Source: Symbiodinium natans
Lineage: Eukaryota; Sar; Dinophyceae; Suessiales; Symbiodiniaceae
Direction: 5' to 3'
Length of the DNA: 64,000 bases
Assembly (NCBI GenBank): GCA_905221605.1
Contig: CAJNDS010000990.1
Span: forward strand, 691,235 to 755,234
A model generated the notes under the pieces. It had not been told where the DNA came from. It did not search any database and saw nothing but the letters and a program-made list of their open reading frames with translations. Of the stretch, positions 20,250 to 30,794 are shown one piece after another (within the stretch, counting starts at the first letter, position 1; each line of letters starts with the position of its first letter). Position numbers and translations under genes: made by a program.

Positions 20250-21200
20250 GAAGCCCCAAAAACCTGGAACCCTGAAGCCTAAACCCGAAACCCTAAACCC
20301 TAAACCCTAGACCCTAAACCCTAAACCCTAAACCCTGAGGCCCCGAAAAGCTTAAACCCTCGGTTGAGGGATCAGGGTGCGGGGGTCCTAGGGTCTTCAT
20401 AATTAGTGGTCTATTCTGCCATAGCGAGTTTTCTATACCAAGGCGTGTTATACTTGTAAGACTTCATTAGCGAAAATTGGATAATTGAGCAGTTCCGACA
20501 CGATGATACTTAACCGTCACTATACTAGGATTTCGTTTTGTAAAAAAGCGCTTCTGTTAGATGGTGTGGATCTTAAAGCCCTACTAGGGCCGTTTTTGGG
20601 GATTTCCAGCCTTACAACCCTATCTGGCCCAGACAGGGCCGCTTTGGAGGTTTCGAGCCTTCAAGACCCTGTTGGGCCCATAGGGGCCGTTTTGGTGTTT
20701 CGGCCCCATGTAAGTAGCTGTAGCTGCAGGCGGACTTCACGTCAGTGAGGTGTAGGGCGTGTTGCATCTAGCTTCTGGCTTTGGCTTCTTAAAAAATATA
20801 GACCAGGGTGCAAACCCAGACAGCCCCACAACCCTTCGACCCACAACTGAAAGCTTAAACCAAAACCTAAGCGAGTGACAACTGACAACTGACAACATGG
20901 ATTTTTTGTGGGCGAGAGTCTCAAATAAGTTTTCTGGGCCGGCCAGAGTCTAAGGTCGTGTTTACAAGGCTAGACCGTAGCCCACGGTGGACGGAAAGCC
21001 GCAAGCCCCACGCCCCACGCCCCAAGCCCCAAGCCTCATGATTGCCCTAAACCCCAAACCCCATAATTACCCCAAACCCTAAACCCCAAACCCTAAACCC
21101 AAAATCCCAAACCCTTGGGGGCGCATGGCAAGCCAATTAAAGTTCCAAGAACCCCAGCCTCGGTGTCGGGTTTGGGGCGGGCCCCTCGGTCCCCCAACAG
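20250..21200. other. intron-like stretch
   Basis: CCCTAAA arrays at 20268-20340 and 20998-21115 with unremarkable sequence between; an 87-codon frame at 20485 has no support. Confidence 0.4.
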
Positions 21201-21303
21201 CGCGGATCTTTCCATGAGGAGACGACCTACAACGAAGCTGAGGAGGCTCCCATTCAGAAGTTCTCCGTCCTCTTGCAGAGCAAGGCCCCCCCTGCTGTCA
21301 GAG
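21201..21303 (+). CDS. candidate internal exon
   Basis: TCCCCCAACAG acceptor; 34 codons, RGSFHEETTYNEAEEAPIQK then FSVLLQSKAPPAVR; donor GTCGTT. Acidic first half, apolar second half. Family not recognised. Confidence 0.6.
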
Positions 21304-21470
21304 GTCGTTCGGGGAGAGTTGGTTGGGGCACGCCAAGAACCCTGAACCCAGAAAACCCAGACACCCAACTCTACTGACCCCGATGCGGGAAAGGTGGTCC
21401 GACTCTGGGGTGTTCCGGATTGGGATGCTGGGCATTCCCGGAGACGCCCCCTCCCCTGCGGCCCCCCGAG

Positions 21471-21525
21471 GAGCCAGGGCCCAAACTGCTGCTTTGCCCT
21501 GTCCCTGACTATCGCGTGAAGGCCG
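21471..21525 (+). CDS. candidate internal exon
   Basis: CCCCCGAG followed by G; frame EPGPKLLLCPVPDYRVKA; donor GTGTGG. Confidence 0.6.
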
Positions 21526-21901
21526 GTGTGGGGTTGATGCGGGTGTAGGGGGCCCCACTGAAACCCAAAGCACCGACTCGCCCTAACAATGCTTCAACCA
21601 CTCCAGGCACAGCCCTAAGCCGCAGAAGCCAAGCATGAGCCGTAAACATGATGAGCCCTTCGAGGCTCTAAACCTAAGAGCTGAGGTGGAACGAAGCACC
21701 TGGATGTGTGCCAACCCTTAGCCACTAAGACTCAGATCCTGTTTTCAGAAGGCCAGAAGGAGATTGTATCTATAATTACACTGCCTCGCGGGCCAAACTA
21801 TGTACCATGTGGAAAGATAGACGCCCGGGGTCTGCTATCGCTAGGTCGCTGGCTTAGGATTGTTGCGCCTCTAGTGTGTACGTCCAGCCATTCGTTTCGC
21901 C

Positions 21902-23797
21902 ATGGACCCTCACGACCGATACGGCTATGAAGAAGCGCTGTCTGCGAGGATGGAGAAGTTCGGGGAGGACGAAGTTTGCAAAATGGACTCGGATGAAGAC
22001 TATGACGATGAGAGTTTCAGGGGCTTCACGTTCCCCGACCCAGCCCCGAGGCATCAAATATCCACCGTGCGCTTGGATGAGCAAGGTGTTCATGGGCACA
22101 GCCTAAGCGGTGAGGTGTTGTTCAAGATTCAACGAAGTCGTCTTCAGGCTGAGCTGCTCACTGCCGAAATGCTGTTGGCACTGATCTCAGAGGAGACAGG
22201 GTGCGCGGCCGGAGTTCTGCTTCAAGATGGCCTCGAACTATCAATGTCTGATGCTGTCCGCGGAGAAGGAGTTCTGACGCTAAAGCAGACAGTTCGTGAC
22301 TGTCGACCTCTGCTGTGCCGCAGGATCCCCAACTGGAATCGCTGTAGTCCAGGCTTCGGGGAGGCGGAGGTTCGCCCACGCCTCAGCGATGTCACGGAAC
22401 CCGTCCAGGCACGAAAGGAGTTGCGGACGTGGGTGACAAGCTTAGGAGGCAAAACGGGTACACCTCATCAGGAGGAGGATTGGCTGGTCTATACCAAAGG
22501 CGAAGTCGTTTCCTACGAAGCAGGCAGAGATGAGCCGTTGAAGCCGTTCGGATACTTCCCTCAGGCACCTCTGTGGAAGCTCCCGGCAGGAACAAGGCAG
22601 TGGGGAGGTGCTAGAAGTGATGTCTGGAGTACTTGCCTCGAGTTGCCTGTGAGACAACTATTGGATGAGCACGCAGCCTTAACGCTCGACAGGCCAATAC
22701 CACGCTACCAGATGATCGTTGATCCCAACCAGTTTGTTCAGCAGACGCGTGACGGTCCGGTGTGGGTGCCGTGCGAGTTTGATGTTTCTGCAGATGGCAC
22801 CCCATCATTGGTGGGTGGTACGCGGAGTCATGCACATCCGCACCTTGCGCAGCATGTTGCACGTCCGGTCCTCGCCGCAGCTCTTCCCTTGTTGGCGAAG
22901 TTGCGGCGACCGCAACTTCTCCTGGATGATCGGCGGCTTCAAGTTGTTTTTAAGGCACAGCGAATAATTGTTCCAGGCAATGTTGGCGGCAAGTCAGATG
23001 CGGAGTACGTCGGTTTGTGGCATGTTGATGGCCACAGAGAAAATGTGGCTGCCGTCGTATTGTACTACTACCACGTTGACTCTTCTCTTCATGGTGGTGA
23101 CCTGGAGTTCTGCGGCCGCGAGCCCATGGATGTTCTGGGCTGGGGCGACTGCAGCAACAACATCAGTGGTTTGGGATCGGAGTCCCTTCGGCAGGCCTTG
23201 CGAGGTGGCACGAGTGACGAGTCTGCAGCGGTGCACAACTGTCGAGTTCCTATTGGTCAGGGCACCCTTCTGGTGTTTTCGAACTATCAAATGGCGCACC
23301 GCGTGCTTCGGATGAAAAACATCGGTGAGACAGAGGCCTCCCGTGACTTTGTGGCACTCTTTGTCCTCGATCCGTCTGCGCCGGCCCTCCTGCCCGCAAG
23401 AAGCGTTCTGGCAGCGCCACACCTGCTGACACGAACCCTGGCGCCTGCAAAGATTCCGATTTCAGGAATCCAGAAAGTGCTGGAATTTCTTGGGGTCTCG
23501 CTTAGCGATGTCATGCAGAAGATGCAGCGCAACCAACTACTTTCGGAACAGTTGAAGCCATCCGGTCAGTTTGCCCATGGGGGGAGTGTCTACTCGACCG
23601 GGAACGGATGCTTTACAATGATCGGCTGGCTGCACAAGTTGCTCGAGCGCGATGTAGACGAATGGAAAGGGCGAAACCCGAGAGGTTTTGAACGCCTCAG
23701 GGCGCTGAATCTGGCTCCCGAGGGCTCCACCCGCGGTCTCTCTGAGGTTTTGTCGCTGTCTACAGCCGAGCTGCAAGAAAGGCTCGAAGAACTTTAA
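21902..23797 (+). CDS. Fe(II)/2-oxoglutarate-dependent oxygenase-like protein (DUF4246 type), intronless
   Basis: A 631-aa intronless frame from ATG at 21902 (CGCCATGG, good context) to TAA. Residues 1-60 are acidic. The C-terminal half carries the oxygenase signature: LQVVFKAQRIIVP (346-358), the iron-binding GLWHVDGH with H374 and D376, an AVVLYYYHVD strand (385-393), then after an insertion the distal histidine in NYQMAHRVLR (H466) and an arginine 15 residues on (R481, in SRDFVALFVLDP) placed to bind 2-oxoglutarate. The order WHVDG...YYY...G-LL-F-N-QHR...FLVDP is that of DUF4246, known mainly in fungi, there with WHVEG. The substrate is unknown. Residues 500-631 form a helical tail. No signal peptide or membrane span is seen. 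The lack of introns contrasts with both flanks and suggests retroposition or transfer, but the frame is intact. The oxygenase fold is firm; the subfamily is less so. Confidence 0.85.
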   Translation: MDPHDRYGYEEALSARMEKFGEDEVCKMDSDEDYDDESFRGFTFPDPAPRHQISTVRLDEQGVHGHSLSGEVLFKIQRSRLQAELLTAEMLLALISEETGCAAGVLLQDGLELSMSDAVRGEGVLTLKQTVRDCRPLLCRRIPNWNRCSPGFGEAEVRPRLSDVTEPVQARKELRTWVTSLGGKTGTPHQEEDWLVYTKGEVVSYEAGRDEPLKPFGYFPQAPLWKLPAGTRQWGGARSDVWSTCLELPVRQLLDEHAALTLDRPIPRYQMIVDPNQFVQQTRDGPVWVPCEFDVSADGTPSLVGGTRSHAHPHLAQHVARPVLAAALPLLAKLRRPQLLLDDRRLQVVFKAQRIIVPGNVGGKSDAEYVGLWHVDGHRENVAAVVLYYYHVDSSLHGGDLEFCGREPMDVLGWGDCSNNISGLGSESLRQALRGGTSDESAAVHNCRVPIGQGTLLVFSNYQMAHRVLRMKNIGETEASRDFVALFVLDPSAPALLPARSVLAAPHLLTRTLAPAKIPISGIQKVLEFLGVSLSDVMQKMQRNQLLSEQLKPSGQFAHGGSVYSTGNGCFTMIGWLHKLLERDVDEWKGRNPRGFERLRALNLAPEGSTRGLSEVLSLSTAELQERLEEL

Positions 23798-24279
23798 AGG
23801 CCGCGCAGAGAAGTAAGCAAAGGCGACAAAGGCAAAGCCAAAGGAAAAGGAACACACAAACGCAACTTAAAAGGGAAAGGCAAAGCAAAAGGAAAAGGCA
23901 AAGGACAACAGTTCTGAAGAGAGCCAAGACAAGACTCTATAAACACTCTAAGCCCTAACTGCGGTGTACAGTGTACAGGTACATCAGACATCCGCCGGTG
24001 CTGAAAATCTGTTGTATGTGTCGAATTGATTTGTGAGAGTATCTTCTTGTAGTCCCTCTGTTGTTATACTATATACAGGGCAGGCAAACGGCTCTTCAAC
24101 TGGGGGGTCCGTTTAGAAGCAGCAGCAGCCATGGAAAAATAGGCACTAGGCCTTTCTCTTCCTTGCTTGGATCATGCCTAGGCACCGCCTTGCAAGCTCA
24201 TGCTGCCGCGACTGTACCAAGTTAAAGGAGCTCTGCGAAAGTCGTATAGGTTGTCGAGTTGAGGGTTAGAGGGGTTCAG
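23798..24279. other. probable 3' region of the oxygenase gene
   Basis: Purine-rich AAAGGCAAAG repeats at 23815-23910, then unique sequence. No gene seen; no obvious AATAAA. Confidence 0.35.
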
Positions 24280-24377
24280 GCACGCCCTATACCTTTCGCT
24301 GCACCTGAACCTAAATTAAATGAAGCTCGATCTAAGCTTTTGGACCTTCTTGGGCCGATGCTGGTTGTCCCTTGTAG
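24280..24377 (+). CDS. candidate internal exon
   Basis: GGTTCAG followed by G; 32 codons ending KLNEARSKLLDLLGPMLVVP then CR; donor GTTACC. Confidence 0.5.
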
Positions 24378-24445
24378 GTTACCAATTCAGAGATCAACCC
24401 ACCAAAATCAGTTTACTGGGCCCAAACACCCTGAAATCGCCTCAG

Positions 24446-24502
24446 CAACGCGACCGGGACGAGTTCGTGAACTTGGTCTTTGCATCGCCGAACCCGCAGC
24501 AG
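24446..24502 (+). CDS. candidate internal exon with GC donor
   Basis: CGCCTCAG acceptor; frame QRDRDEFVNLVFASPNPQQ in phase 0; donor GCGCGG. A longer exon to the GTAAGC donor at 24562 is possible in another frame (AVSWVPRMDSFWIALGAIP). Confidence 0.5.
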
Positions 24503-24590
24503 GCGCGGTATCCTGGGTGCCCCGAATGGATTCATTTTGGATAGCTTTGGGGGCTATACCCGGTAAGCAGGAGCTTCCTAGCACATGCAG

Positions 24591-24680
24591 GTAGCCACCG
24601 CGGCGGGGAAGGCGATCGAGCTCGCGCAGCAGGCGCCCAAACTCGGCACTTGTTCGCTTAGCTTGTGCCACTTCCCGTAA
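24591..24680 (+). CDS. candidate exon, possibly 3' terminal
   Basis: CACATGCAG followed by G; frame VATAAGKAIELAQQAPKLGT then CSLSLCHFP and TAA. The first 20 residues are strongly protein-like; the end may instead be spliced. Confidence 0.5.
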   Translation, partial: VATAAGKAIELAQQAPKLGTCSLSLCHFP

Positions 24681-25247
24681 CAAGGAGCACGGTGTCCTTG
24701 GCTATGTAACCCTTGTTAAGCTTCGTTCCTCAAGAAGAACCCAGCAGTGAGGAGAGAGCTCCCTGTTTCTTCCAGATGCAACGGGCGTTCATCCGGTTTC
24801 TAGCGGGGTTTTCTGGGAATAGGATGGGGTTCAGGGGTTTTGGAGCGTATGAACTGCTTGTGGGGGACTGATGTGGAGCTCCGGGCCTCGGGCTGTCGAG
24901 TTCGCGTTGTCGTTTTCAATGTGATGGGCAGCTTAGGGTTTTGGGCTTAGGGATATCTAGGGTTTAGGGCTTATAAGGGCTTGAAAAAGAAAGAGAGATA
25001 CAAGGCGCACTGGACAAAAAAAACAAAACAGGCGCAGTTAATTCGGAGGACCTTAGAGTGAGGCGTGTTGCTTTGATGCGTTTGAGGCTCGCCTAGCCCC
25101 AAACCCTGAAACGCAGGCAAAAGCAACACAGCCATTCTTGCAAGCACCTCCGGCCCGGCAGCCATCTCTGATATCTCAGGCGCCCTAGGAGTTTGGGAAA
25201 CTTCCGGGACCTGGAGGAGGAGGGCCTAGGGGATCGGACTCTCGCAG

Positions 25248-25319
25248 CGACAGGAAGAGGCCAAGAAGGACGAGGAGGATCGGCAGAAGGAGCTGTTGGC
25301 CGGCGTGCGGCGGCCCAGG
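25248..25319 (+). CDS. candidate internal exon, coiled-coil-like
   Basis: CTCTCGCAG acceptor; 24 codons RQEEAKKDEEDRQKELLAGV then RRPR, a charged helix; donor GTTTCAGG. Confidence 0.6.
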
Positions 25320-25860
25320 GTTTCAGGGGTCTGAACCCCTAAACCCTAAACCACAAACCCTGAACCCCCTAAACCCTACGCCTACACCCCAAAACCAGAA
25401 ACCCTGACCCCCAAACCCAGTACAGGGTTTCGGTCTGAATGCTGGGTGGGGGTTTCGCGAGGAAGCCTCGGTAGAAATCTCGGGGGCCCAAGAGCCCTCC
25501 GCTGGGCCCCGAGCTTGAGATCTTCAACGCCTCTAGAAGCTTTAACAGGGCTTGAAAGGGTTTTAAGAGCCTTTCAGGCCTTCAGGCCTTCGACCCGTTT
25601 TTAAGGGTTCTTGAGGGGTTTTAAGGGTTGTGCTTCGAGGGGGGTAAGAGGAGGCCTACTCTCGGGTCTGGGGGTCTAGGGGTTCGTGTTTAGGGCTTTC
25701 GGGGGGGGCGGGGGGTAAGGGAAGGCAGACCTCGAACCACCGCCACCTCAGTGCCCCCTGTCCCAAAGCCACTGATTTTGTATCCCGACTGCCCCCACAA
25801 CCTTAAACCCTAAAACCCAAACCCTAAACCCTAAACCCTAGGCCCTAAACCCTAAACACC
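25320..25860. repeat. C-rich and G-rich telomere-like arrays
   Basis: G-rich start, C-rich 25335-25410, G-rich 25560-25720, then regular CCCTAAA 25795-25860 up to the next acceptor. Confidence 0.7.
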
Positions 25861-25863
25861 CAG

Positions 25864-25957
25864 CTCTGCGGCCCAGAAGAAGCCCTCGGATGAGCCAAAG
25901 AAGGGGACGCTGGCGCGTCCGACCGTGGACATGGCGCGGCCCCTGTATTCTCGCAGG
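25864..25957 (+). CDS. candidate internal exon
   Basis: ACACCCAG acceptor right after the CCCTAAA array; 31 codons SAAQKKPSDEPKKGTLARPT then VDMARPLYSRR; donor GTCCGC. Lys/Pro-rich linker followed by a conserved-looking segment. Confidence 0.6.
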
Positions 25958-26284
25958 GTCCGCAGGTGTTTGGGGTCTATGAAGGTTTAGAGGAGGCCAG
26001 ATGTAGGGTCGGACGGGCTCACGAGTTGAGGGTGGCTCGCAGGGCTTAAGCGGGTCCATTGCCTCAACCTTACAAGCCCGAAACACCAAGCGGCCCAAGC
26101 GCCAGCAAGGCGATCTTGGAGTTTAGGCGCCCGGGCGAGTCCTGTTCTTGGCTTTGGGGTGGTGTTTGCAGGAGTTTGGGTTTTGAAACAAAACGCACAA
26201 AGCCCAATCCACAACCCCAAACTAACAGACCCCTAAGCCCATGCATCTGGCATTGGCGGCAACGCTGGACTGCTTGACTGATCT

Positions 26285-26345
26285 CCCCACCCTAAACCCC
26301 AAACCCTGAACCCTGAACCCTGAACCCTGAACCCTGAACCTTCGA
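26285..26345 (-). repeat. CCCTGAA/CCCTAAA array
   Basis: Five CCCTGAA units in tandem following CCCTAAACCCC. Confidence 0.8.
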
Positions 26346-26391
26346 GACCCCCGAAAGCCCATGTCCTGCCTGCAGTGGCAACTCTCTGTAG

Positions 26392-26443
26392 GATGGCAAG
26401 TCCGCTCGAATCGATGACGGTGCAGGGGCCTCGGAGCTTCCGG
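26392..26443 (+). CDS. candidate internal exon
   Basis: CTGTAG followed by G; frame MASPLESMTVQGPRSFR; donor GTTGCT; G-rich array at 26455-26505 follows. Confidence 0.5.
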
Positions 26444-26509
26444 GTTGCTAGTGGGTCGAGGTTTAGGGTTTAGGGTTTGGGGTTTAGGGTTTGGGGTTGA
26501 GGGTTCTCC

Positions 26510-27125
26510 ATGTAAGCATGGAGGGTTGCTAGGTTGTTGTGGAGTTTATATAAGGACTGGGCTTGAGCCGTACCGACCCAAAACCATAAACCAGCAGCTG
26601 TGGGCTTTGCAAGTTGAAATGCCGCGATGGACCTAGAAGCGACTGTTCCCACTTTGTTTTGTTAGATATTTCTGTTTGGGTTTGGGGTTTTATAGGGTCA
26701 GGGAGGACGGGAGTCTCCCAGTGTGTCTCGTGGTTAGGCGGTCTGCCAGCGCATTTGTTACATGTTCAACCACCAAACCTTTCAGATGTGTTGACAGCCC
26801 TCTGAACCCCAACCGCCAAAACCCAAGGAGGGATATCTTAGGTGGACCCGCAACGCCTCACACTACGCCTCATACACATGCGTCCCCGGGATACTCTGAA
26901 ACGAGGCTCCGTGCCTTGCAACTCTCTTGAGGCGAAAGAGTGCCCAAAGCCCTGATAATCAGGACTGGAAACCCTAAGCCCTAAGCCATAGTCATCGACC
27001 AGGTAGCGAAATAGGGTTTACGAAAATGAGGGACCCCCACTAGAGACCCCAAATCGTAGGATTCCCTTATAAAAAGGACTTCAATAAGCTACGCCCTAGT
27101 AGCGTAAACCCCCCCGAAAAATCCA
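26510..27125. other. intron-like, no clear coding island
   Basis: C-rich units at 26800-26830 and 26955-27000; short frames on both strands without splice support. Confidence 0.35.
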
Positions 27126-27130
27126 TAAGC

Positions 27131-27266
27131 ATCCTCGCGAAGCAGGTGGGCAACATCGTGATGGTCTCCAGCACCGCCGATTTTCAGAGCGCCTGAATAT
27201 TTGGTAAGGGAGAGCGCCGACTCCAGTTCCGATTCCTCAACAAAGCCCACAACCCCGCAGCTGCAC
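27131..27266 (-). CDS. candidate minus-strand exon
   Basis: Read on the minus strand, CTGGTCAG followed by G opens 45 codons: CSCGVVGFVEESELESALSL, then TKYSGALKIGGAGDHHDVAH and LLRED, with a GC donor. The composition is more natural than the plus alternative (AKQVGNIVMVSSTADFQSA-stop), but a lone minus exon among plus exons is odd. Confidence 0.4.
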
Positions 27267-27701
27267 CTGACCAGGGGTCTTGGTTTGTGTGGCACCCGCA
27301 GGACTCTCATAGCGTTTAGGGTTTAGGATTTAGGGTTTAGGGTTTAGGGGGGGGTGTACAGTGGTTTGAGAGTTCCTCCAAGCGTCCCGCATAGGGTTTA
27401 GGGTTTTTTTTCTTGAGGGCTTCGCAACTGGTGTCAGCATGTTTTTGGGGTTTTTTTGGGGGAGGTACAGAAAGGGCTTCTAAATGGTTGTAAACGGTTT
27501 ATAGGGCTTTTGTCAGTTGTAATGTCAGTTGTTTCAGTTTTTGTCGAAACTTCGACTGGTCGTCTTCGTACTCCGGCCGCCATGCGAATGTCAGAGCGCT
27601 GTAGGCATGTAGGGCAATCTTGGCTTGCTGGTTCTTAGTAGGGTACCTCCCCAAAAAACCCTAAGCCCCCTAAACCCCCTAAGCCTTATGTCCCCTTTAA
27701 G

Positions 27702-27775
27702 GGACTGCCCTGCGAAGAGCCAGCTAGTTGGCTGCTGGCTGTTGTCGCGCCGTCGCCCCTGCGAGTCCAGTTAGG
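27702..27775 (+). CDS. candidate internal exon
   Basis: CCTTTAAG followed by G after C-rich units; frame GLPCEEPASWLLAVVAPSPL then RVQL; donor GTTTGGGG starts the G-rich array (27776-27865). Confidence 0.45.
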
Positions 27776-28205
27776 GTTTGGGGTTTAGGGTTTAGGGTTT
27801 GGGGTTTGGGGTTTAGGGTTTAGGGTTTGGGGTTTGGGGCTTAGGCTGTTGAGGTTCAGAGTTCAGGGTTCGGCTGCCAACTGATCGTTGTGTGCAGCTC
27901 GGGGTCCCCAAAAGCTCCCTAAACTTGGGGGGGTTGGGGGGTTTTAGGGTTTAGGGTTCAGGGTTTAGGGTTTAGGGTTTAAATCTACTCCAGAAGCTGA
28001 GACATCTAAGCACTTCAGCCCTAAACCCCTGAACACCTCCCCGAAACCGAAACCCTGGCCGGCAGAGGAGGTCGGAGAAACAGGGATGGCAAGCCCGAGC
28101 CCGAAACCCCAAACCCCAAGCCCTAAACCCCCAAGCCCCAAACCCCAAACCCCTAGTCCCGAAACCCCCAAGCCCTGAACCCCAAACCCTAAACCCTGAA
28201 CCCTG
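27776..28205. repeat. TTTAGGG arrays then CCCTAAA array
   Basis: G-rich at 27776-27865 and 27935-27990; C-rich at 28015-28050 and 28095-28205, an intron with complementary ends before the exon at 28274. Confidence 0.75.
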
Positions 28206-28273
28206 GGTCGGAGGTACTGCCCAGGCTTTAGGGTTGAAGCCAAAACCCCCCAACACAAACCGCACATCGGCAG

Positions 28274-28346
28274 TGACGAGGGCGACGACTGCCAGGAGCC
28301 GTTGATCTATGAGACATTTTCTGGCCTGCTCCGGGCTCCCTTCTGA
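28274..28346 (+). CDS. candidate exon, probably 3' terminal
   Basis: ATCGGCAG acceptor; frame DEGDDCQEPLIYETFSGLLR then APF and TGA. Acidic and protein-like to the stop. Confidence 0.55.
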
Positions 28347-28435
28347 GAAGTTCTAGTTGAACCCTAACCCTTTAGGTTTTTTTTTTTTCTCTTGGATATG
28401 GGCTTCAGGAGTTTCGGGGGCAGTTTTTAAGGTAG

Positions 28436-28555
28436 GGGAGTTTACGAAGTGCCTGTGGACTTCGTGGAGCCTGGAGAGGGTGGTTTTCATGAGGATGCCC
28501 GTGCGCCGTGTGGGCTGGTTCCTGGGCTTGATGAAAGAGGGACGACCAGCTGAGG
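28436..28555 (+). CDS. candidate internal exon
   Basis: AAGGTAG followed by GG; frame EFTKCLWTSWSLERVVFMRM then PVRRVGWFLGLMKEGRPAE; donor GTTTAGGG opens the array at 28556-28620. A second plus frame (VYEVPVDFVEPGEGG...) is also open. Confidence 0.45.
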
Positions 28556-28713
28556 GTTTAGGGTTTAGGGTTTAGGGTTTGGGGTTTGGGGTTTGGGGTT
28601 TAGGGTTTGGGGTTTAGGGACCTCGTGGGGGTTTGGCGTTTCGGGGGTTGGGGTGGCTTCAGGTTGTAGGGCTCACAGGGAACATGTTGTAGAATCCTGG
28701 GCAAGACGCCAAG

Positions 28714-28795
28714 CAGCTCACGATGCGTGCGCCTGCGCCGTTCTCGGACGCTTGTCCTGAGTTCTTGTCAGTGAAACTACAAGCCAAGCCTGCAG
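28714..28795 (+). CDS. candidate internal exon
   Basis: GCCAAG acceptor; 27 codons QLTMRAPAPFSDACPEFLSV then KLQAKPA; donor GTTCAGG. A minus frame is also open. Confidence 0.5.
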
Positions 28796-29328
28796 GTTCA
28801 GGGTTCACAAGGGTGGTCTGCTTGTGAAGGCCCGTGCTGTTTTGACACTCCATGTGGGACTCAGGGCTGAATCCCGTGCGCTCTGAATCCTGCAGCCCCA
28901 AACCCTATAAGCCCTACAGAACCTTTGCTCCCTTCTGAGGCCGCCAAGCCTGTAGGCTCGGACCCGCTTGGGGTAAGCGCCCTCACATCTACCGGGCCTG
29001 GACAGCTGTGACAGCTCAAGCAGCTAAGCTGCAGCCGTCGTGCGAAGCCCCGCATGGAAGAGACTCTATGCAACCCAAAGAGTCGAAAGTCTCAGACCCG
29101 ATACACTCCACCCCCGCATACACCCACACAGCCTCTACACCCGAAAGTGCCTAAATCCTTGCCTAAACCCTACCTACCCGATCTCTAGGATCTTGTAGTG
29201 CCAAGCTCTGGCCACACTATAGGACCCAAAAGGGCCCCTTAGACACCTTCATCATTTAAGCCTTGACACCTTCATCATTTAGACTTAAAAAGTCCCACCT
29301 GGGCAATCCATTTTTTGAAAAGAAGTAG

Positions 29329-29407
29329 CACCCCGGCCTCTCGCCCGTGCTTTGGCCGGTGATGCTCCTCGGAAGCACGCGTCGTCTCCCGCTGTGTGCG
29401 GTGCAGG
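29329..29407 (+). CDS. candidate internal exon, hydrophobic
   Basis: GAAGTAG acceptor; frame HPGLSPVLWPVMLLGSTRRL then PLCAVQ; donor GTTTTC. Confidence 0.45.
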
Positions 29408-29738
29408 GTTTTCAGGGATCATGGACATTATTGTTCTGGGTTTGGTCTGTTTGAGGCGTTTAGGGGTCAGGGTACCCTAAAGCCCTACAGTCCCCTAAAG
29501 CCCTACACCCTGAACCTTACATCCTAGACCCTGAAACTTAGAACCTAAGAACCAAACTCACGTGTGGTCTGGGGGTTCGGTAACAGGGTGTAGGGTTTAG
29601 GATTTAGGGTTTACTGGTATACTGGTTGTGGTTTGGGGGGGTTCAGGGGTTTCAGGTTTTAGGCTTTGGGTTCGGGTGTTGTAGGAACTGAGAGGTTGAA
29701 CCCTGAATCCCAAAACCCACACGGCCGAGCAGCTCTAG

Positions 29739-29781
29739 GCAGCGGGCCTGCACGACATGCAGAGCCGCCTGCGAAGAGAGG
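29739..29781 (+). CDS. candidate internal exon (43 nt)
   Basis: CAGCTCTAG followed by G; frame AAGLHDMQSRLRRE; donor GTTCAGG; C-rich units before, G-rich array (29800-29900) after. Confidence 0.5.
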
Positions 29782-29799
29782 GTTCAGGACTTTGAGCCA

Positions 29800-29900
29800 T
29801 TTAGGGGTTAGGGGTTAGGGGGTTGAGGGGTTGAGGGGTTGAGGGGTTTAGGGGTTTAGGGGTTTAGGGGTTTAGGGGTTTAGGGGTTTAGGGGTTAGTG
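29800..29900 (+). repeat. GGGGTTTA array
   Basis: About 13 GGGGTTGA/GGGGTTTA 8-mer units. Confidence 0.85.
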
Positions 29901-30264
29901 TTTACGGTTGCTGGGTGCCATTTGGGGGATTATTAGGGTCACTAGTTTTTTTTATTTCTTGGAATGAGTTTTCTTTGCCGGGAGCGGGCTGCGACCACTT
30001 TAGGGGTTTTGGTATTTACGGCTTCGGGGCTTCGAGGGGCTGTCGAGTTTAGAGTTTAGGGTTGGGCCGTGGGCTATGGCATCCTGCGTGTGTGGGGGCT
30101 AGGTAGGTGGGGGGGGGTGGGGGTCCTAGAAGACCCAAATTCATCCTCTGCACGATGAGAGGGAGACCCCTAAACCCCCTTAAACCCTAGAAGCAAGCTT
30201 ACGCTTAGTTTAGGGCTATTTGGGGGTCCAGACGGAGGCCTCTGAACCCAAACAGAAAATCCAG

Positions 30265-30342
30265 GAGTACAGGGACGATGGCCTGGACCTGGTGGCAGCT
30301 TGCGACTCAGTGGCCCTCTTGCGGTCTCCAGTCCGCCGTTCC
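30265..30342 (+). CDS. candidate internal exon
   Basis: AAATCCAG followed by G; 26 codons EYRDDGLDLVAACDSVALLR then SPVRRS; donor GTGGGT. Confidence 0.6.
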
Positions 30343-30537
30343 GTGGGTTTTGGGCTTCCGGATTTATTAAGACTAATGTGGTGGTAGGTCAGAGTTGAGG
30401 GTTTGGGGTTTAGAGGGGGAGCGGGAGAGGTTTCGGATTTTGGGTCCTAGCATAAGTCCAAGGCCCACAGAAGAGCATTCAGGCCAGGGACATCTACTAG
30501 TGGCCCCCATCTCACCAACAAGTTATACCTGCTTTTG

Positions 30538-30650
30538 GATGAGGATGCTGATGATGCTGATGCTGATGATGATGATGATGCTGCTGCTGATGATGATGAT
30601 GATGATGTTGATGTTGCTGTTGATGACGGTGATGATGATGAAGACGCAAA
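30538..30650. repeat. GAT/GCT trinucleotide repeat
   Basis: About 35 mostly GAT and GCT triplets. Possibly translated (poly-Asp in one frame, poly-Met/Leu in another), but no exon boundary is seen. Confidence 0.85.
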
Positions 30651-30794
30651 CAATCAAAACGATAGTAGCAAACAATAAGTAAACATACACAGGAAATGTA
30701 CTGGTGATAATATCGCATTATCGTCACCGTTCGTACCAGAAAATAATTTGTGATTATCAGTCGCTTTCCAGGATTGAGGGTCCCGACGTCACAG

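Noticed and set aside
21880-21901. Spliced-leader relic upstream of the oxygenase ATG (CCAGCCATT resembles part of the dinoflagellate leader)
   Set aside because: Only about nine bases match and a two-base gap is needed; it could be chance. No full leader remnant (CCATTTTGGCTCAAG) was found in the window.
30395-30682. Met/Leu-rich and Asp/Ser-rich frames
   Set aside because: Trinucleotide repeat; no splice boundary or homology signal supports translation.
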